Source: Catonia carolina
Lineage: Eukaryota > Arthropoda > Insecta > Hemiptera > Achilidae
DNA length: 64,000 bases
NCBI GenBank assembly: GCA_035578175.1
Contig: JAQMRL010000002.1
Span: forward strand, 76,923,645 to 76,987,644
Direction: 5' to 3'
This document shows, piece by piece, positions 33,881 to 47,295 of the stretch. The position numbers and the translations under genes are program-made. The first letter of the stretch is position 1; each line of letters opens with the position of its first letter. Below the pieces are notes generated by a model that was not told the origin of the DNA, did not search any database, and saw only the letters and a program-made list of their open reading frames with translations.

Positions 33881-34880
33881 CATGCCTATATGAATATATA
33901 GGAAGGAAAGTATTGTTTTCATGTCGATTTTAAGAAATCAAGTTTTCACCGAATCTACACGTTTTCAGACCACCAGAACCCAAAAAACACGTTTTTAGCA
34001 ATTGGTCTGTATGTCTGTCTATGTGTGTGTAAACAGAATATCACAACAACGGAACCTCGTACAAACTTGAAACTTAAAACTAAAGATTGACACCACTACA
34101 GGACCCGACACGGACATTTTCCTCAAAATCGGTCAACCAAAAATAGTAGTTGATTCGTGTAATTTTTCACTTTTTTGTGATTTTCTCAAAAACTGATTCT
34201 ACGATATTTTTAAAAATCGCCTGGTTTATTAAATTTTTTATGCTCTACAAGATAGGATAGGCACATTCTTTGCTGAAATTCTTGATGAGGCTGTATTCAC
34301 GAAAAATAAATTGTTTTTTTAAGATTGCCGCTTTAATATGCATTTAGCGCAAATATTTATTTAATAAAAGTTGTAGAGAATTTAAAATCCTACAACTTTG
34401 ATTTCAAACATTTTTTCTGTATAACGCTTAGTTTAGTGGTAATTAACGATTTTCTGTTTTTTTCTTACGAAAACGAGTGAAAAAAAGATTTTATTAGATT
34501 TCGTCTATAGTGCGGATTTTACGACAAAAGTGTATATATTTTAATTTACACAAAATTAAAAGATGTACAATTTTTATACAAAGCATTTTTCTCTTCTTGC
34601 CTGCATTAGCAGTAATTGCACAACAGCCGGACGTTAAACCAAAAAAAAAAAAAAAATTCTTTGCAGAGCCTAATTTAGCGTGAAAGAGTGATTTTCCTTA
34701 TTTTTATGTCAAGTTGAAGTCAATTTTCATTGTGCGTCCTTCACTCATGATTAAAATAAGGTTATGTTTTTTGCGGTTAGTTTTTGGTTTATTTCTTTTG
34801 TTTCATTACTAACGTTAGGTTATATTGGTAATTATTTGCATTGGCAAGAGAAAGTTGCGTGAGTGTTACACACCAGATTT
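33881..34880 (+). repeat. R-family repeat, copy l (full length, with SINE S2 tail inserted)
   Basis: A complete copy from CTTTCTCATGCCTATATG to CACACCAGATTTT. At 34595-34661 it holds a 3' fragment of SINE S2 (GCATTAGCAGTAATTGC, GGACGTTAAACC and an A-run). Confidence 0.8.
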
Positions 34881-35012
34881 TTTTACAGATTTTTATGGAA
34901 AAAAATAAACCGAAAATCACTAATTACCACTAAACTAAGCGTTATCCTATAAATAAATGTTTGCAATAAAAGTTGTCGGTTGTTCAATTGTCTCCAAGTT
35001 TCAATAGACAGG
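34881..35012 (-). repeat. R-family repeat, copy m (fragment)
   Basis: A short reverse piece containing the AACCGAAAATCACTAATTACC and AAAGTTGTCGG blocks, joined to the end of copy l. Confidence 0.7.
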
Positions 35013-35404
35013 TTGAGGCATATGTATGGGACCCCTTCAATAACTAGGAAACTGTTGTAGATATAATACTGTTACTTTCAGGATAAGTTATTGGTCAAAT
35101 ACTTTACCTTTTGACGTACAACTGAATTTCAACCCCTTCTAAGAGGGTGGCCTAGGGGTTGTAACTCAAATATTTTAAATGTAAACACCCATTGGGTGGT
35201 ACATCATTTTAAAGGTCTTTCATCGAATACAAGCAAAAGGCATGAATAAAAATTCTCTATGATACTTGTATCCAAAATGGCGGCTGATTGAAGTTTTAGT
35301 TTTAAATGAAATGGTTGACACAATAATGAAACTTAGAACAACATTTTTTTGAATGAATAACGAAATACATTGAAAAAACTGGTTATTTATGTTATGTTGT
35401 TTTA
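35013..35404. other. Unassigned sequence
   Basis: A GGTTGAGGCATATGTATGGG start and a GGGTGGCCTAGGGGTTG..CCCATTGGGTGG stretch look like part of a repeat, but only one copy is in the window, so the class cannot be judged. Confidence 0.4.
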
Positions 35405-35968
35405 GGTTATGCGTTTGGACCAATCAGAACGTTTGCCAGCGTTGTCAGATTACACGAATGTATCAGCTTGACAAACATTATGTGCGCATGCGTATAAGGG
35501 CCACAGTAGTTCACTAATGTCTTGCATCTCGTACTGAACACATCGATTATAGAGCGCGTTAACATGCAATACTTTATAATACAATCAACTGATTGTATAT
35601 TCATAGGTTATAATTGTTATTGAAAGACCAAATAAATGGCTGACAAAATATATAACAGAGAGCTACGTTGCTGCTAGCAAGTGATTGGCTAGCTATGAAG
35701 TGGGTGGGGGCAATGCGTACGTTCAAAGCTCATCAACTTTGAAAAACAATACAGTTGCTTAATTAAAGTAGTTAAGAATCAGTACACAATGTATTAAATT
35801 ATGTGAATTACACAAAAACAATCTTCTTTATATTTTGGCAGTCACAAAATATAAACCTGGTCATACAGAGGGTGTTGTATCTTAACCACTAAAACTCCTA
35901 GAGATCACAATATGAAGCCTTTAGTATGTTCAAATCAACAAAAACAAATAACTAAACGCATACTCTAA

Positions 35969-37749
35969 TGGCCGGTTTCCCCAACTTCTGTCAAAGCATT
36001 TAACTACGGTTAACAATTTAACAATCGTTAAATCAGTAGTAATTTGTTTCACCAACGCTAGTTATTTTTAACCACGGTCAAATCAACAGTTAAATTTGAC
36101 GGTCGTCAAATGGGCAGTCAAATTATTTGATCATGTTCAAACTAACAGTGTTCATTTTGTTTTGTTTTGTTAAAACTGTTGTTATTGAAGTGTTTAAAAA
36201 TGTGATTATGTGGTTTGACATTTTTAATTTAATGTGTGCATTAAACTAGCATTAAATAGCATTTAGGCTTATTGTTGACCTCACAATATTCTCATAAAAT
36301 AATAATTACATTTTCATTTAAAATGGATGATAATTTTGATGTTGAAATTATGTACATGGGAATGCTTGCAAACATTGGGCTAGAACGACGTGTGTTACCA
36401 GAAAGACAAGATGATTTCCAGTCAATGGAAGACAAAACTTTTTGCAAGGTATAAAGCTCTCAAAACAGGTAGCTTTGAAGATTCTTGAAGACCTTGAAGG
36501 AAGGTTAGAATATCCTTGTTCAGTACTACGTCCGTTTAAATTTGAATTATACGCCAACTTATTATCGCGCCGTTTCTCAACCTCTTTACCTCTTTGTAAC
36601 TACTCCCATCCTGTTGCTACGTCACCAACCTGTTTCCGTCCTGTTCCTTCACTCTCGCTTGTTCGGGCCTGTTGATGGCTCCCTCTCTGTGTTGACCTCG
36701 TTGATATCCGCATTCATCCCCGTTGATTACCGCAAAATGACTAACTTTTGATTAATACTGTGTTGTATGTGCCTTGTGTTCTGTTCTTCAATGTGTTGCT
36801 GATTAATCCAAGCCGTTTTATACATTCTACAAGCTGATTACCGCCAAACTGATGTGACCACGCTACACGCCGATCTCCGCATGTTTGTATTCGAACTCTA
36901 TTGTGTTTGTGAACTGTTCTCAATAAATGTAAGTACATTTCAATGCTGTATTATCATTTGTTAGGTCATTTACTATGTTTTTATCCTGTTACTATGTTTC
37001 CTACCAAACCTTCCACTGAAATACGTTCGATCCATGACGCCGAACAATGGATCTGGGCTTAAGTGTCCAAAACCAAGTAATCTAAAGACTGAACTGAAAG
37101 TCTTAGTTACACTCCGGTTACCGCTAACAATCCTACTAACAGAGACAGACCACTTACACCACTGCAACATCTGCTTTTGGCCCTTAGATTTTACGCTACA
37201 GGTTCTTTTCAAATAGTAAAATGGTGACTTAATTGGCATTTTGAAAACAACAGTGAGTCGATATTTAAGAAAAGTTTCATAGGCAATGTTTCATTAGCTC
37301 TCAGGTACATTCAGTTTCCAGATGAGAGTGAAAAGGACAAATTTATGCAGGATTTTTGCAGAAATATAAATTTATATAATATAAATATATATTTTTTTCA
37401 TCCGCTTTAAAATTAACACTCCGAATTTTTCTGTGTGTTTGATTTTCCATTTCAAAAAAACCCAAATGATATAATATAAAATACTACTGTAGGTTACGAG
37501 TATCGCAGAATGAAAACAATAACATTATGACAAAATCAGATGTAGCCAATAGCGACTGAGTTACCATGGTAGCCAACTTCGAAAATAAGTGACCGTGGAA
37601 ATTAACCGTGGTTAAATTTGACCGACGTAGTTTTGATCGAGATCAGAGTTGGTGAAACAGTTTCGAGTTTAAACGAACGGTCACCTTTTGACCACTGTTA
37701 AATTTGATCATGGTCATCGTATATCTGACAATAATGGTGAAACCAGCCA
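35969..37749 (+). mobile_element. PIF/Harbinger element
   Basis: The inverted ends are TGGCCGGTTTCCCCAAC and TGGCTGGTTTCACCA (complement), flanked by the 3-bp duplication TAA (35966-35968 and 37750-37752). The X copies near 3240 and 48920 show the empty site. Subterminal GTTAAATTTGACCA-type words recur in both orientations. A 3-bp TWA duplication with such ends is diagnostic for PIF/Harbinger. The transposase inside is broken. Confidence 0.85.
36324..37380 (+). pseudogene. HARBI1-like transposase N-terminal relic
   Basis: Two separated pieces are visible. The first (about 36324-36515) starts MDDNFDVEIMYMGMLANIGL and, after a frameshift, reads LSKQVALKILEDLEGRLEYP. The second (about 37140-37380) reads RDRPLTPLQHLLLALRFYAT then GSFQIVKW, a stop, and SLALRYIQFPDESE. 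Together they match the start of HARBI1-type nucleases (LSPxQQLLLALRFYATGSFQ). About 620 bp of foreign or expanded sequence separates the pieces. The catalytic DDE region is absent. Confidence 0.75.
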
Positions 37750-38369
37750 TAAGAGTATCTTTTAGAGTTTGGTTTTGGTACTTTGCATAATTACAAAAGT
37801 AAGCCAAACTTAAAATATTACGAATAACATTTTTATGCTGTACGCTGAAACATTAACTTGTTTTGGTCACAGTTTTGAATATTGCACTAGGCCAGTTCCA
37901 AGTAAAGGCTTACACATGTTTACAATCCATAGAAGTTGTAAAATTCAACAGTAAACAGATTCAACTGATCCAAAGAGATCTCACAAGAAATGATACAAAG
38001 ATATTAAATCCACATACAAAGAGGATAAATTTAAATTTTAAACAAACACAACATACCTTCAGTCAAAATCCTCTAACTAAATTAGTTAAGATTGATTTGT
38101 GGGCACACAAAGTAGTCCTCCTTTAATGATTAATACAATCTCTAATGGTGCAGTCACCCACCACTGGAGAACAGCTCAACGAATGTCTGCAGTCAAACAA
38201 ACGAATACTTCAACTTGCCTGTAAAATAAAAAAAATACAAATTTAAGTCGTGACTGAAATACGTAGTACTGTTGGTTAGTCACGAAATGAGATTTGTTTG
38301 ATACGAAGTGTAAGATGGGAACAATCTAGTCCCATGGATGCCCAGTTTCAATATTACAATCCTAAAAAT

Positions 38370-40303
38370 CTGGTGTGAAACACTCATCACAAAACTTTCT
38401 CTTGCCAATGCAAATAATTTAACCAATATAACCTAACATTAGAAAGAAGCAAACAACATAACCCTATTTCAATCATGAGTGAAAGATGGAAAATGAAAAT
38501 CAACCTGTTCGGCTTAAAAATACGGAAAATCACTCTTTCACGCTAAACTAGTCTCTGTAGAGAAAAATGCTTTAATTAAAAGTTTTACACCTTTAAATTT
38601 CCTATAAATTTAATTATATACACTTATGTCGTAAAGTGCATATACTAAGGCCGAAATCTATAAAAAAATCGATTTTTCACACGTTTTCGTGAGAAATAAA
38701 CAGAAAATCGCTAATTACTGCTAAACTAAGCGTTATACAAAAAAATGTTTGAAATAAAAGTTGTAGAATTTTAAATTCTCTACAACTTTTATTATATAAA
38801 TTTTTGCGCTTAATTACATATTAAAGCTGTAATCTTAAAAAAACTATGTTTTTATGTGAAAACAGCCTCACCCAGAAATTCAGCAAACATGACGCCTACC
38901 CTATCTTGTAGAGCATAAAAAATGAGTAAACCAGGCGATTTAAAAAAAATCGTAGTACCAGTTTTTGAGAAAATCGCAAAAAAGTGAAAAATTATACGAA
39001 TAAACTACTACTTCCGGTTGACCGATTTTGATGAAAATGTTCGTGTCGGGTGGGTAGTGGTGTCTCACTTAAGTTTCAAGTTTGAAGTTCGTACGACATT
39101 ACGTTCTTGAGATATTTTGTATACACACACACACACACACACACACACAGACCAATCGCTAAAAACATGTTTTTTGGGTTCAGTGGGTCTGAAAACATAT
39201 AGATCCGGTGAAAACTCGATTTCGAAAAATCGACATGAAAACAATAATTTCCTCCCTATACAGGGTGATTCATGAAGTTCTCCCCCCACTTCTACAGCAC
39301 ATTGTACTAGTAAAAATAATGAAAAAATGTTATATAAACATAGGTCCGAAAACGCTTCGTTAGCGAGTTACAGCTAGCGAAAGTTTCGCCTGGATTTCAG
39401 TTCACCAGGTGAAATGAGGTCTTCCTGGAATTGTGGTAAGGTAGATTAAGGGGCGAATTCAATCATTTCTTATGGCTTTTGATCTGATAAATTGAATAAA
39501 ACAGGTCCCAGAACTGTAAGTTAAATAGTTTTTAAGAAAACCAGTGTCAAATGCAAAAAATGGAGTGAAAATCACATTTTTTCATCTTTGGGCAAGAATA
39601 ACTTTGTTATTTCACCAAGAAACAGTTAAAAATTTTCAATAAAAAATGTAGAAAATTTTATTCTGAACAAACCGGTGTAAATAAAGTACACAGAAAGCGA
39701 ATAGTTTTTGAGAAAACCAGTGTCAAATGCAAAAAAATGGAGTGAAAAAAACACATTTTTTCATCTTAGTTTTTCCGGTTAATTTTACTTTGTACTCTTA
39801 TGAATAAAAACTCATTTAATCAAACATCTATTCGCTTTCTGTGTACTTAATTTACACCGGTTTGTTCAGAATAAAATTTTCTACATGTTTTATTGAAAAA
39901 TTTTAACTGTTTCTTGGTGAAATAACACAGTTATCCTTGCCCAAAGATGAAAAAATAAGTTTTTCACTCCATTTTTTGCATTTGACACTGGTTTTCTTAC
40001 AAAACTATTTAACTTACAGATCTGGGACCTGTTTTATTCAATTTATCAGATCAAAAACCATAAGAAATGATTGAATTTGCCCCTTAATCTACCTTACCAC
40101 AATTCCAGGAAGACCTCATTTCACCTGGTGAACTGAAATCCAGGCGAAACTTTCGCTAGCTGTAACTCGCTAACGAAGCGTTTTCGGACCTATGTTTATA
40201 TAACATTTTTTCATTATTTTTACTAGTACAATGTGCTGTAGAAGTGGGGGGAGAACTTCATGAATCACCCTGTATATTCATATAGGCACGAGAAAGTGAA
40301 AAT
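38370..40303 (-). repeat. R-family repeat, tandem unit 1, with mariner insertion
   Basis: The first of three head-to-tail R units (starts at 38370, 40304 and 41218). After removing the 1,012-bp insert and its TA, the repeat period is about 920 bp, and 914 bp for the next. Units 1 and 2 share private variants such as AGAAAGAAGCAAACAACATA, which points to recent tandem duplication. Confidence 0.85.
39261..40272. mobile_element. Mariner-type fold-back element, TA duplication
   Basis: The whole element is close to one palindrome. The left half starts CAGGGTGATTCATGAAGTTC, and the right half ends with its complement. Landmarks such as GAAACTTTCGC and CAAATGCAAAAAATGGAG appear in both halves in opposite orientation. 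TA at 39259-39260 and 40273-40274 is a target duplication, since the other R copies read CCTATATATTC with one TA fewer. No transposase remains. The GGGTGATTC end is shared with the element at 23186. Confidence 0.9.
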
Positions 40304-41217
40304 CTGGTGTGAAACACTCATTACATAACTTTCTCTTGCCAATGCAAATAATTTAACCAATATAACCTAACATTAGAAAGAAGCAAACAACATAACCCTA
40401 TTTCAATCATGAGTGAAAGATGGAAAATGAAAATCAACCTGTTCGGCTTAAAAATACGGAAAATCACTCTTTCACGCTAAACTAGTCTCTGTAGAGAAAA
40501 ATGCTTTATATAAAAAGTTTTACATCTTTAAATTTCCTATAAATTTAATTATATACACTTTTGTCGTAAAGTGCATATACTAAGGCCGAAATCTATAAAA
40601 AATCGATTTTTCTCACGTTTTCGTGAGAAATAAACAGAAAATCGCTAATTACTGCTAAACTAAGCGTTATACAAAAAAATGTTTGAAATAAAAGTTGTAG
40701 AATTTTTAATTCTCTACAACTTTTATTATATAAATTTTTGCGCTAAATTACATATTAAAGCTGTAATCTTAAAAAAACTATGTTTTTATGTGAAAACAGC
40801 CTCACCCAGAAATTCAGCAAACATGACGCCTACCCTATCTTGTAGAGCATAAAAAAATGAGTAAACCAGGCGATTTAAAAAAAAAATGTGGTACCAGTTT
40901 GAGAAAATCGCAAAAAAGTGAAAAATTATACGAATAAACTACTACTTCCGGTTGACCGATTTTGATGAAAATGTTCGTGTTGGGTGGGTAGTGGTGTCTC
41001 ACTTAAGTTTCAAGTTTGAAGTTCGTACGACATTACGTTCTTGAGATATTTTGTATACACACACACACACACACACAGACCAATCGCTAAAAACATGTTT
41101 TTTGGGTTCAGTGGGTCTGAAAACATATAGATCCGGTGAAAACTCGATTTCGAAAAATCGACATGAAAAAAATACTTTCCTCCCTATATATTCATATAGG
41201 CAAGAGAAAGTGAAAAT
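40304..41217 (-). repeat. R-family repeat, tandem unit 2
   Basis: A full-length reverse unit of 914 bp, very close to unit 1. It contains a CA run at 41056-41078. Confidence 0.85.
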
Positions 41218-41870
41218 CTGGTGTGAAACACTCGTTACATAACTTTCTCTTGCCAATGCAAATAATTTAACGAATATAACCTAACATTAGAAATAAGCAA
41301 AAAACGTAACCTTATTTCAATCATGAGTGAAAGATAGAAAATGAAAATCAACCTGTTCGGCTTAAAAATACGGAAAATCACTCTTTCACGCTAAACTAGT
41401 CTCTGTAGAGAAAAATGCTTTAAATAAAAAGTTTTACATCTTTAAATTTCCTATAAATTTAATTATATACACTTTTGTCGTAAAGTGCATACTAAGGCCA
41501 AAATCTTAAAAAAATCGATTTTTCACATGTTTTCGTGAGAAATAAACAGAAAATCGCTAATTACCGCTAAACTAAGCGTTATACAAAAAAAAACGTTTGA
41601 AATAAAAGTTGTAGAATTTTAAAAAACAACTTTTATTATATAAAGTTTTGCACTAACATGCATATTAAAGCCGCAATCTTAAAAAAACAATTGTTTTACG
41701 TGAAAACCGCCTCACTCAGAATTTCAGCAAACATGACACCTACCGTATCTTGTAAAGAATAAAATATTTAGTAAATAAGGCAATTTTTAAAAAAAATCAT
41801 AGGGCCAGTTTTTAAGAAAATCACAAAAAAGTGAAAAATGACCTGAATAAACTACTACTACCTAACAAAA
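41218..41870 (-). repeat. R-family repeat, tandem unit 3 (truncated)
   Basis: It begins like units 1 and 2 but stops at GAATAAACTACTACTA, where the left shoulder of palindrome copy 2 begins. It is more diverged from units 1 and 2 than they are from each other. Confidence 0.8.
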
Positions 41871-42366
41871 AGATGTTTCTTTCGTTTGAAACTACCAAAT
41901 TTACATTCAACTAATTGGCCAATAAAGGTTGAATCCAGAAACATTATACAATGTAATAAATTATGTCAATTACAAATAGATATTTGGTAATTATACAGAA
42001 TAAGAGACAGTCACTGATTGTTAAAAATACTTTTATGTGTGCTCAATCCAAATATGAAATTATTTTTGCCCTCAAACTGCTGTACAATTAGTTATAAGCC
42101 CTTTTCTATCATGTACCAACATAACCTCACTATATTGTTTAAATTCCAATTTTACCGTTCTATTTGAATTAATTTTTACTTTAAATGCTCACTAAAATGT
42201 TCTATTTACGTAAATTAATTTCATCAATTGATAAAAGATGTAAATTTAAATATTTCTATATTTAGTAAATTGCTAACCAACTATTTTGTAACCTGTTAAA
42301 ATATGTTGTGACCTCATTACAAGCTGTGTCAAATATTAAATGCATATACTAACCTATAACCTTTCA

Positions 42367-42512
42367 TTTTTTTTTATTTTTTTTATTGAGTGATGATGCC
42401 TACATAAGCCTTGGACTTGTGCGTAGGTAATGATATGTGGTGATTTACAGATGAAAAAATGCCAGATCCGACCGGGAATCGAACCCGGGACCCCAGCAAA
42501 AGTGCAAATTTA
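42367..42512 (-). mobile_element. tRNA-derived SINE fragment (S3)
   Basis: The complement starts near GGGGTCCCGGGTTCGATTCC, a perfect pol III B box in a T-arm context, continues through ATCTGGCATTTTTTCATC, and ends in an A-rich tail. The A box is missing, so the 5' end is truncated. Confidence 0.75.
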
Positions 42513-44420
42513 TTTAAAACTTCAAATAACAACCAATAACCTTTAAGATTGATTTTTATATAAAATTTAGCCAGTAAAACTGTATTTAATAACCAATAAC
42601 CTACTCACCATTTACTAACTAATTAAGGTTAATTTTCAATACACAAACCATTATGTGACAGGGTGTGATCATGGCATAGATTATAATTAGTTTGAAATTT
42701 TATAAATAATAATAAAATATATTTATTAATTAATAATTAATGCAATTTGTAAATATAACGACATTATTAATTGGTTGTCTGCATTTATATGGTAAATGAA
42801 GGAAAATAAAAACACAAAATTGAAATGAAATTATATGAGAAAGTGAAGTTGCATCTGTAGATGATAAGAAAAGAATTTACTAATTCCATCATGATTTTTG
42901 AGCAAAAATAAGTTTAAATTTTGATTCAGCACACAAAAAATTCATAAATTTCCAAAAAAAATTATTATTATTGGTCACAGGCCCTGATTCTAAATAATTA
43001 CAAATCAGTATTTAAATTTCTGTGTCTCAAAATATTAACCTGGTCATACAGATATTTGAGATATGAAAACTTTTACAAATCACATTATTAAGTCTTTAAT
43101 ATTGTTCTTTAAAACAAACATTAAAAACTAAATGCACAAGTATTCTCATTAACATGGAAAATAAATACAGATATAAAGTAAATTTCATTAAAAGAAATTT
43201 ACAACTTGTTCATTTTGCAGCTTGTGGCAGGCGTAAAATAATTATACCACATTTACTCTGTATAAACACATAAAACGAAACCATATTTTTATTACATTAC
43301 AATATTCGTTACCAAAATTTTATAATTTAAAGTCTGTGGTTTGAAAATACTTGTCAGCATAATTGGATAGGTACTCCTGTGTGACTATTTTTCAGTTAAA
43401 CAACAACACAATTAAATGTGATCCGGGAATAAATAAATTATTCACATAATGAGACAGTAATAAAAATAAAGAAAAATATTCAACTGATCCTCCAACCATT
43501 GGTAGATTAAATACAAATTATTTAAGACATCAAGTTTATTAACCAACTGATGAAGGCATCCATTTTGTTTTCACATGACCATGCTAATTTTTATAACAAC
43601 TAATGCAAACGAATTTGTTTCTATCTTAATATTCAGTTGCTAGTACAGTCATATTTTATTAAACTATGACCATTACACTTTTTAATTAATAATTTTGTAT
43701 TTATAAACAAATCTCAACTTGACAAACAATAGATTAAAATTGATTCTACCGCAAACAAAAAGGAACGGAATAAAACTAAACGCTAATAATTGCACTTTTA
43801 CTAACCAGTTAAATGAAATGCTGTCCACTCCAATATTTAGTATTTAATTACAATTATTTAAACAAAAATTTTCATTCTTTAAATTGAATTACTTCAAGTT
43901 GTGTACTACTATTGCTTTTTAATAATCAATTCACATTAATTTTAGTAAGAACAAGAAGGTCAACTTCGTGGCCATTTTACATTGCCAACCTAAATATCAG
44001 ATTCAACAAACGACTTTTGGGAAATTTTTATAATCTTTTCTTAGTCACCCATATAACTGCTTAATAATATGTAATTAATTAATTACATTTTAATTTATTA
44101 ATTTATGTATTTTTAAATATATTTAAATCAACTGTCTTGCAATTATATGTGACATATTTTACCCACCGAATACACGTAAATAATTGATATATTCTGTTAG
44201 AATGAGTCTCTAATATGTTTCTTAAGTTTAAAATCAGTTGAAAGCCTCCAATTGTGATAAAATGTGTCATCGCTCATTAAATTGTAGCTAAATATATCAT
44301 TATATAATCTATTACATTATATAATTTTTTTTGGCTTTGTAAAGATTCCCTGAATTCATGAAAGTTATAATATGTTATCTTTAAAAGAGGCTATCTAGTT
44401 TTCAGCATAGATCATATTAA

Positions 44421-45501
44421 ATTTTTTTTTGTTGTCATCAGTCTCTCGTCTGGTTTGATGCAGTTTTCCACATTGTTCTATCATGCACAAGTCGTTTCAT
44501 ATCTACATACCTGTAACACCCTACATCTTTTGTAATTTGCTTTATATATTCTAATCTTTGCCTCTCTCTACAATTTACTCCCTCAATATTACCCTCCATT
44601 ATTAATAGCCCAATACCTGGATGTCTTAGGATATGCCCCACTAGCCTATTCCTTCTTTTGGTAAGATGCTTCCATATACTTCTTTTTTCATCCACTCGCC
44701 TAAGAACCTCTAAATTACTAATTTTGTCCACCCACCTAATCTTTAACATTTTCTTATAACACCACATTTCAAAAGCTTCTATCCTCTCCTATTCTATAGC
44801 CCCTATCACCCACGTTTCATTTCAGTATAATGCTACACACCAAACATAATGTTTTAAGAAATTTTTCCTAATCTGTAAATCAATGTTTGTAGTCAGTAAG
44901 CGTTTTTTCATTTCAAAGGCTTTTCTAGCTTGAGCGATTCTATTCTTCATATCACTTGTGCTTCTACCATCCTTTGTTATTTTACTCCCTAGATAGCAGA
45001 ATTCCCGAATTTCCTGTATGTTTTCGTTGCCTACTTTTAAATTTCCCATCTCTTCTAAACCACTCTTGCTGCTGCACAACACTTTCTTTTTGTTCTTATT
45101 AATTTTCATGAAGTAATCCTTCCTCAAGATCTCATCCATTCCATTTAAGGCATCCTTTAGTTCTTTCTTTTCTCGGCGAATACTACTATGTCATCGGCGA
45201 ATCTCAGCATTTTTATTGTTTCTCCTTGAATTTTTATTCCTGCGTCAAATTTCTCCTTCACTTCATTTATAGCCTCTTCTATATACAAGTTAAAAAGTAG
45301 TGGTGACAAAGAACAACCTTGTCGTACACCTTTTCTTACAGCAGCCTCTTTTTCATACCCCTCGATTCTCAAAACAGCCGTTTGATTCTTATACAGACTG
45401 TAGATAACTTTCCTTTCTTTGTATTTAATTCCTAGCCTTTTCAAAGTTTTAAACATTTTACTCCAGTACAGATTGTCAAATGCTTTCTCTAAATCTACAA
45501 G
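44421..45501 (-). pseudogene. 5'-truncated LINE with reverse-transcriptase domain
   Basis: Read on the minus strand, the copy begins inside the reverse transcriptase at LVDLEKAFDNLYW (motif A, catalytic D). It continues through GVRQGCSLSPLLFNLYIEE (motif B) to LRFADDIVVFAE (motif C, catalytic DD). Then follow VLCSSKSG, FCYLGSKITKDGRS and the C-terminal WCYKKMLKIRWVDKISN..NRLVGHILRHPG, ending WKTASNQTRD and a poly-A tail (T-run at 44421-44429). At least two frame breaks separate three frames (45157-45456, 44822-45139, 44438-44767). The endonuclease and 5' part are missing, as expected of 5'-truncated retrotransposition. It is inserted into the palindrome spacer. Confidence 0.9.
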
Positions 45502-47295
45502 CTAAAGCCTAATCTATAAGCCTATTCAATATAATAGGCTTATTTAATGTAATGCAAAATATGTAATCTTTGCTTTCAATTAAATATACGAAGGTACATT
45601 TAATCACAAACTGCAGCTTTCGACTGATATTCAAGTGAAGAAATATTTTAAAGACTCATTGTAAAAGAATATTAATTATTTACGTGAAATCGGTGGGTAA
45701 AATATTTCTTATATAATTGCAAGAATCATAATGTAATAATAATCTTTAAAAGTACGTAAATAAATAATTAAAATTAATTAATTGATTACCAGTTAAGCAG
45801 TGTGTTAGATGTGAATATCTAAGATATACGCTCCATACCTATTGTTAATTAAAAATAATTAATAACAAGAATCTCCCAAAAGTCGTTCTTTCGAAGTTTT
45901 GTGTTGCTTTGCTGTCTAGAGACCCAACGATCTTCTATTGTAGTTCTGCTCTGCCTTGTAACTTCGTTTTGCTTTGTAAAGACGCCGTGAGAATAATGAC
46001 CTGATTAAAAATTAATGTGAAGTTATTAAATTTAAGTTAAATTATTCTAATTATATCTGTATTAAATATTGGAGTAGACAACATTGAACTGGTAAGTAAA
46101 CTGTACATTGCGTTTATGTTAATTCCTTTCCCATTTGTTTGCAGAAGCATCAATGTATAATTTTATAATCTATTTTGTTTGGGAAGTTGAGGTTTGTTTA
46201 TCAATACTAAATTAATAATTAAAGTACGTAATGGTCGTAGTTTAATAAAATATGATGGTACTAGGAACTGAATATTAAGACAGAAACTGCTTTGTTTGCA
46301 TCAGTTGCTGTACAAATTATCAAGTAATGTTAACAAAATGGATGCATTCGTCAGTTGGTTTATAAAATTCATGTAAATAATTTGTATCTAATCTACAATG
46401 TCTTAGATCAGTTGAATATTTTTCTTTATTTTTATTACTGTCTCGTTTTGCGAATAATTTATTTTTTCCCGAATGACATTTAATTGTGTTTGTTGTTTAA
46501 CTGAATAATAGTGACACCAATGATGGTGACAAGTATTTTCAAACCACAGACTTTAAATTATAAAATTTTCTTAACGAATATTGTAATGTAATAAAATTAT
46601 GTTTCGTTTTATCCGTTAATTGACAGTTAATGTGTTATAAATATTTTACGCTTACCGCAACCTACAAGATGAACAAGTTTTAACATTTTTTTTAATGAAC
46701 TTTAATACTTAACTGTATTTCTTTTTGATGTTGATGAGAATACGTCTTATGCATTTAGTTGTTAATGTTTGTTTTAAAGAAAAATGAAAGCATTAATAAT
46801 GTGATGTGTAGAAGTTTTCATGGCTGAAATATTTCAACTACGATCAGGTTAATATTTTGAAACAGCAGAAATGTAAATTACTAATTAGCAATTGATTAGA
46901 ATCAGGGCCTGTCACCATGTGTAACAAAATTATTTTGGAAATCAGTACAGTTTTGTGTGCTGAATTCGAATATTTACTTATTTTTTGATTGTTTTTTCTA
47001 AATAATTTTATTTTTGCCTGCAAATCACCGTGAAATCATTAAATTCATTCTCATAATATAACTTTGATGTTTTTTTAGTTCTATTTCCCATCTTATACCA
47101 AATAAATGCTGACAACCAATTAATAATGTTGCTATATTTATAAATTTCACTAATTATTAATTAATTAATAAATATATTTATTTATTATTTACAGAATTTC
47201 TAACTAACAGTAATCAATGCAACATCACATAATGGTTTGTGAACTGAAATTCAACCTTGATTAGTTAGTGAATGGTGAGTAGGTTATCCTTTTTT

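Larger units (their letters stand above)
35405..38290 (+). repeat. X-family repeat, copy 2, split by a PIF/Harbinger element
   Basis: The left part (35405-35968) and right part (37750-38290) together form the most complete copy of the X family. It starts near GGACCAATCAGAACG, passes TTGGCTAGCTATGAAG and CCTGGTCATACAGAG, and ends near CAAATTTAAGTCGTGACTG. It is non-coding. Confidence 0.6.
41885..47295. mobile_element. Large palindromic element, copy 2, spacer inverted
   Basis: The left shoulder (41885-42360) matches 4958-6010 in the same orientation, and the arms (about 42330-44240 and 45621-47295) match the arms of copy 1. The spacer reads in the opposite direction: GTGATAAAATGTGTCATCGC comes first here, whereas its complement comes last in copy 1. 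The spacer also holds a truncated LINE (44421-45501). The right arm stops at GTGAGTAGGTTATC. An SINE head fragment (42367-42512) interrupts the left end. Confidence 0.75.

Noticed and set aside
35013..35404. A separate MITE starting near GGTTGAGGCATATG
   Set aside because: Only one copy is visible and no matching inverted end was found in the window.
38370..41870. Tandem R units as a CRISPR-like or centromeric satellite array
   Set aside because: The period is over 900 bp with only three units, and the sequence is a dispersed family duplicated locally.
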